A stretch of DNA of 55,000 bases from Symbiodinium natans (Eukaryota > Sar > Dinophyceae > Suessiales > Symbiodiniaceae): NCBI GenBank assembly GCA_905221605.1, contig CAJNDS010000125.1, forward strand, positions 970,696-1,025,695. Direction: 5' to 3'. The notes under the pieces were generated by a model. It ran no database searches. It was not told the DNA's origin and saw nothing but the letters and a program-made list of their open reading frames with translations. Both the position numbers and the translations under genes were made by a program. Positions 52,276-55,000 of this stretch are shown piece by piece (within the stretch, counting starts at the first letter, position 1; the number at the start of each line of letters is the position of its first letter).

Positions 52276-52403
52276 AGGGTTTAGGGTGTAGGGTTTGGGG
52301 TTTGGGGTTTGGGGTTTGGGGTTCGGGGTTCGGGGTTTGGGGTTTGGGGTTTGGGGTTCGGGGTTCGCGGTTTGGGGTTTGGGGTTTGGGGTTTGGGGTT
52401 TGG
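52276..52403 (+). repeat. TTTGGGG variant array
   Basis: Homogeneous TTTGGGG with TTCGGGG, facing a CCCTAAA array at 52487-52574. Confidence 0.95.
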
Positions 52404-52486
52404 CTAGATCTTTGTAGGGAATGAGGGAATAAGGGCCCCATAAGATCCCTGAAATTCCCTTAAAGGGTATATGTCGGCCCTCATTC

Positions 52487-52574
52487 CCTAAACCCTAAAC
52501 CCTAAACCCTAAACCCTAAACCCTAAACCCTAAACCCTAAACCCTAAACCCTAAACCCTAAACCCTAAACCCTA
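52487..52574 (-). repeat. CCCTAAA array
   Basis: Perfect heptamers. Confidence 0.95.
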
Positions 52575-53277
52575 CTAAGAACCAGGGGGACTCTCCGTTT
52601 TGGGGCTTGTCAGGGATGGAGTTTAGGGTTGTGTTTTGATGTTTCGGTGGTTTCGGGATCCCAGAAAAAGGAGCCCCAACAGGACCGAAGGGTCCCCATG
52701 TATGCCATGTTCCCTCTGGTTTCTTCTTAGGGATTCTCATATGGTCAGTTCTCTCAATGGTGGTCCTTCAAGAGGGGTCGCCCTATAGTAAGGACCCCAA
52801 AAGGGACAATTGTTTTCAGAAGTGACCATCTAGAGTTCCTTGAGTCCTTGAGCGGTTTCTCAAGGTGTATACCTTGTACAGTCCCTGCATACCTAAGTCC
52901 CTAAATAAGCCATAAAGAACCCGTAAGGTCCCTTATAAAAGTCCCCCTAAACCCTGAACCCTAAACCCCAAACCCTAAACACCAAACCCTAAACCCTAAC
53001 CCTAAACTCCCGACTGTAGTCCCTGAGTTTCGGATTAAGGAGTGGTTGCGTTGAGGGATGCTGGGGGGCTTCCTGGAGCCCTTGTTCCTCTCAGTGCTGG
53101 CCCTGACCCCTCTCCCACCCCCCCCCCCCAACCTTAACTGATAGGGTTTAGGGTTAAGGGTTTAGGGTTCAGGGTTTAGGGTTTAGGGTTTGTTTACATA
53201 CACTTTGCAACCCAAGTAACAATGCCCTACGTTGCTCCGTTCCCAACACCCCAAGCCCTACTGGAAGGAGCTAGAGG

Positions 53278-53434
53278 GGTTTAGGGTTTAGGCTTTAGGC
53301 TTTAGGCTTTAGGGTCTAGGGTTTAGGGTTTAGGGTTTATGGCTAGGGTTTAGGGTTTAGGGTTTAGGGTTTAGGGTTTAGGGTTTAGGGTTTAGGGTTT
53401 AGGGTTTAGGGTTTAGGGTTTAGGGTTTAGGGTT
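53278..53434 (+). repeat. TTTAGGG array
   Basis: Perfect heptamers with GCTTTAGG variants at the left. Confidence 0.95.
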
Positions 53435-53559
53435 CAGTGAGGGTTGCTAGTCTCGGCGTGCAGAACTTTGGGCTTGGGGTTCTTAAGGGCTTCAAAAACA
53501 TGTATGTAGCTGGGCACTTCCCCTCTTCGACACCCTAACAGCCCCCTCAACCCTACACT

Positions 53560-53672
53560 ACTATTTGCTTAAGAACCCCCCAAACAGAAAAAATAGTCCC
53601 TATATTACCTTATAAGGAAGAAGATCTTTTTTTTAAATGTTTGGGGGGGCTCTTAAGCAATTCGTAGTAAAG
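53560..53672. mobile_element. ACTATTTGCTTAAGAACC element
   Basis: Left TACTATTTGCTTAAGAACCC, right GGGGCTCTTAAGCAATTCGTAGTA; T-run then G-run in the centre. Confidence 0.6.
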
Positions 53673-53784
53673 AAGCTCACGCTTCGTACCGGTCATGCTG
53701 AGGTTTGGCACACTCTTGACGGTGAGAGATGAAGGTGCCCAGGACGATTCCCAGTCACGTCCGATCCGTTGACGCCCTCAGGCA

Positions 53785-53840
53785 GGGTGGCTCGCAGACT
53801 GGGGCTCGAATTTCAATCTTCGCACGTAGCGTCGCTGGTA
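53785..53840 (+). CDS. Weak candidate exon
   Basis: QTGARISIFARSVAG after CGCAG with GTAAGC at 53838; unsupported otherwise. Confidence 0.25.
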
Positions 53841-54275
53841 AGCGGCCAGCCGCACTGCACGAAAGGCAGGTTTGAGGGTCGAGGATTAGACTCAGATGCA
53901 GTGTTTGGGGTTTAGGGTTTAGGGTTTAGGGTTTAGGGTTTAGGGTTAGGGTTCAGGGCGTGCAGGGTATTTTAATAAACCTGCGGCTGTTTTTGTTGTT
54001 CCGACCATTGATTTGAATCCCTTGAGAGGCACAATGTTGCCTACGCTTTCACACTGGCTCTGCAGATCTAAGACAGTAGCCTACAGAGAATGGGTCATGA
54101 CCGAGACTATCGCCCCTAGCCCTCTACATCTAAACCCTAAACCCTATGATGGACTTCCTGAAATAATTTCGGGCTCAGGCTTTTTGGAGGTCATGAAGGC
54201 TTAGGGGGAGTCTCCAATTGGGGCTGTGTCGTACCTCTAACCCTGAAATCCCTCCTCCTACTACACTACACTACT

Positions 54276-54312
54276 GCGACTACTACTACTACTACTACGA
54301 CGACGACGACGA

Positions 54313-54349
<37 letters not shown>

Positions 54350-54350
54350 G

Positions 54351-54442
<92 letters not shown>

Positions 54443-54476
54443 GACAACTACTACAACAACAACAACAACAACAACA

Positions 54477-54556
<80 letters not shown>

Positions 54557-54557
54557 G
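54276..54557. repeat. CTA/CGA/CAA trinucleotide tract
   Basis: About 280 bp of TAC/GAC/AAC triplets. All three frames are open on + and minus strands, so the frames are by-products. Confidence 0.95.
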
Positions 54558-54749
54558 ACGCGTCGCGCGCCGCAGGCGCCTTGGTACGGGGCGGCAAGGA
54601 CGTGCGTTTCGCTTGGGTTTTTGAGCATTTTAAGTTATATCGCATCTGGTGTTTTGCGGCAACTACTTTTGGAACAGAGAAATGGATGCTATTTTTGCTT
54701 GCGGATGGGGGTGGGCATTTGGTGGCTTGCGTGCTGCCCGCCAAAACAG

Positions 54750-55000
54750 AAAGAGTGCAAGCCCAAATCCCAGAACCTTAAGCCTGAACCCGTACCTAAG
54801 TCCTCCCCGCCCAAAAAAGACAGTGCAAGCCCAAATCCCTGAACCTTAAGGCTGAACCCTGACCTAAAGCCCTCCCCAGGAAAAAAGACAGTGCAAGCCC
54901 AAATCCCTCAACCTGAAGCCTGAACCGTTACCTAAGTCCTCCCCACCCAAAAAAGAAACAGTGCAAGCCCAAATCCCTCAACCTGAAGCCTGAACCCTTA
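54750..55000. repeat. 68-70-bp tandem repeat at the window edge
   Basis: GTGCAAGCCCAAATCCC at 54755, 54823, 54891 and 54961; runs out of the window. Confidence 0.9.

Noticed and set aside
54218-54781. 187-codon open frame with long Tyr/Asp/Asn runs
   Set aside because: It is the reading of a TAC/GAC/AAC trinucleotide tract; all frames on both strands are open there.

Overview
This is nuclear DNA from a eukaryote, most likely a dinoflagellate. There is no long open gene. Short coding islands (about 20-125 bp) sit in a sea of TTTAGGG / CCCTAAA telomere-type repeats. Where exons can be chained, introns start with GT, GC or GA and usually end in AG followed by G, the splice pattern known from dinoflagellates. 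All resolved exons are on the + strand, and a degenerate copy of the dinoflagellate spliced leader (18 of 21 positions) lies at 10336-10356. All splice models here were made by eye.

Layout. (1) 1-10 kb: scattered exons of one or more unrecognised + strand genes; three (6858-6914, 8556-8603, 9688-9738) chain in phase. A 1-kb tandem duplication carrying an exon-like segment lies at 3.66-5.65 kb. (2) 10.3-16.1 kb: spliced-leader relic, a 125-bp satellite, a 247-bp tandem repeat, inverted 69-bp and 33-bp repeat clusters, and candidate coding exons at 14.16 and 14.54 kb. (3) 16.8-24.44 kb: a 17-exon gene for a ZIP-family (SLC39-like) membrane transporter; exons 2-17 sum to exactly 415 codons ending in TAG. 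(4) 26.0-48.3 kb: a very long multi-exon membrane protein gene. It has an N-terminal hydrophobic segment (26.0-29.4 kb), less certain exons to 36.6 kb, then 15 exons (37317-46901) that chain in phase for 210 codons with a Cys-containing region and a C-terminal membrane segment, resembling tweety/prominin-type architecture. (5) 48.9-49.6 kb: fragments resembling a multi-copy dinoflagellate protein family, probably frameshifted. (6) 50-55 kb: repeats, microsatellites and weak exon candidates only.

The most interesting signal is how the introns are built. Many consist largely or wholly of telomeric repeats and are bounded by direct repeats of the exon sequence. The clearest (20155-20519) is almost pure TTTAGGG between two copies of a 12-bp target, and both splice sites lie in the duplicated target. 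Similar telomeric blocks with 16-31 bp flanking duplications also interrupt non-coding elements. Several families of small inverted-repeat elements (100-200 bp) fill the rest; one family begins GACCCAG and is always preceded by AG, so it carries its own GA donor. Together this suggests intron gain both by introner/MITE-like elements and by insertion of telomeric DNA at staggered breaks.
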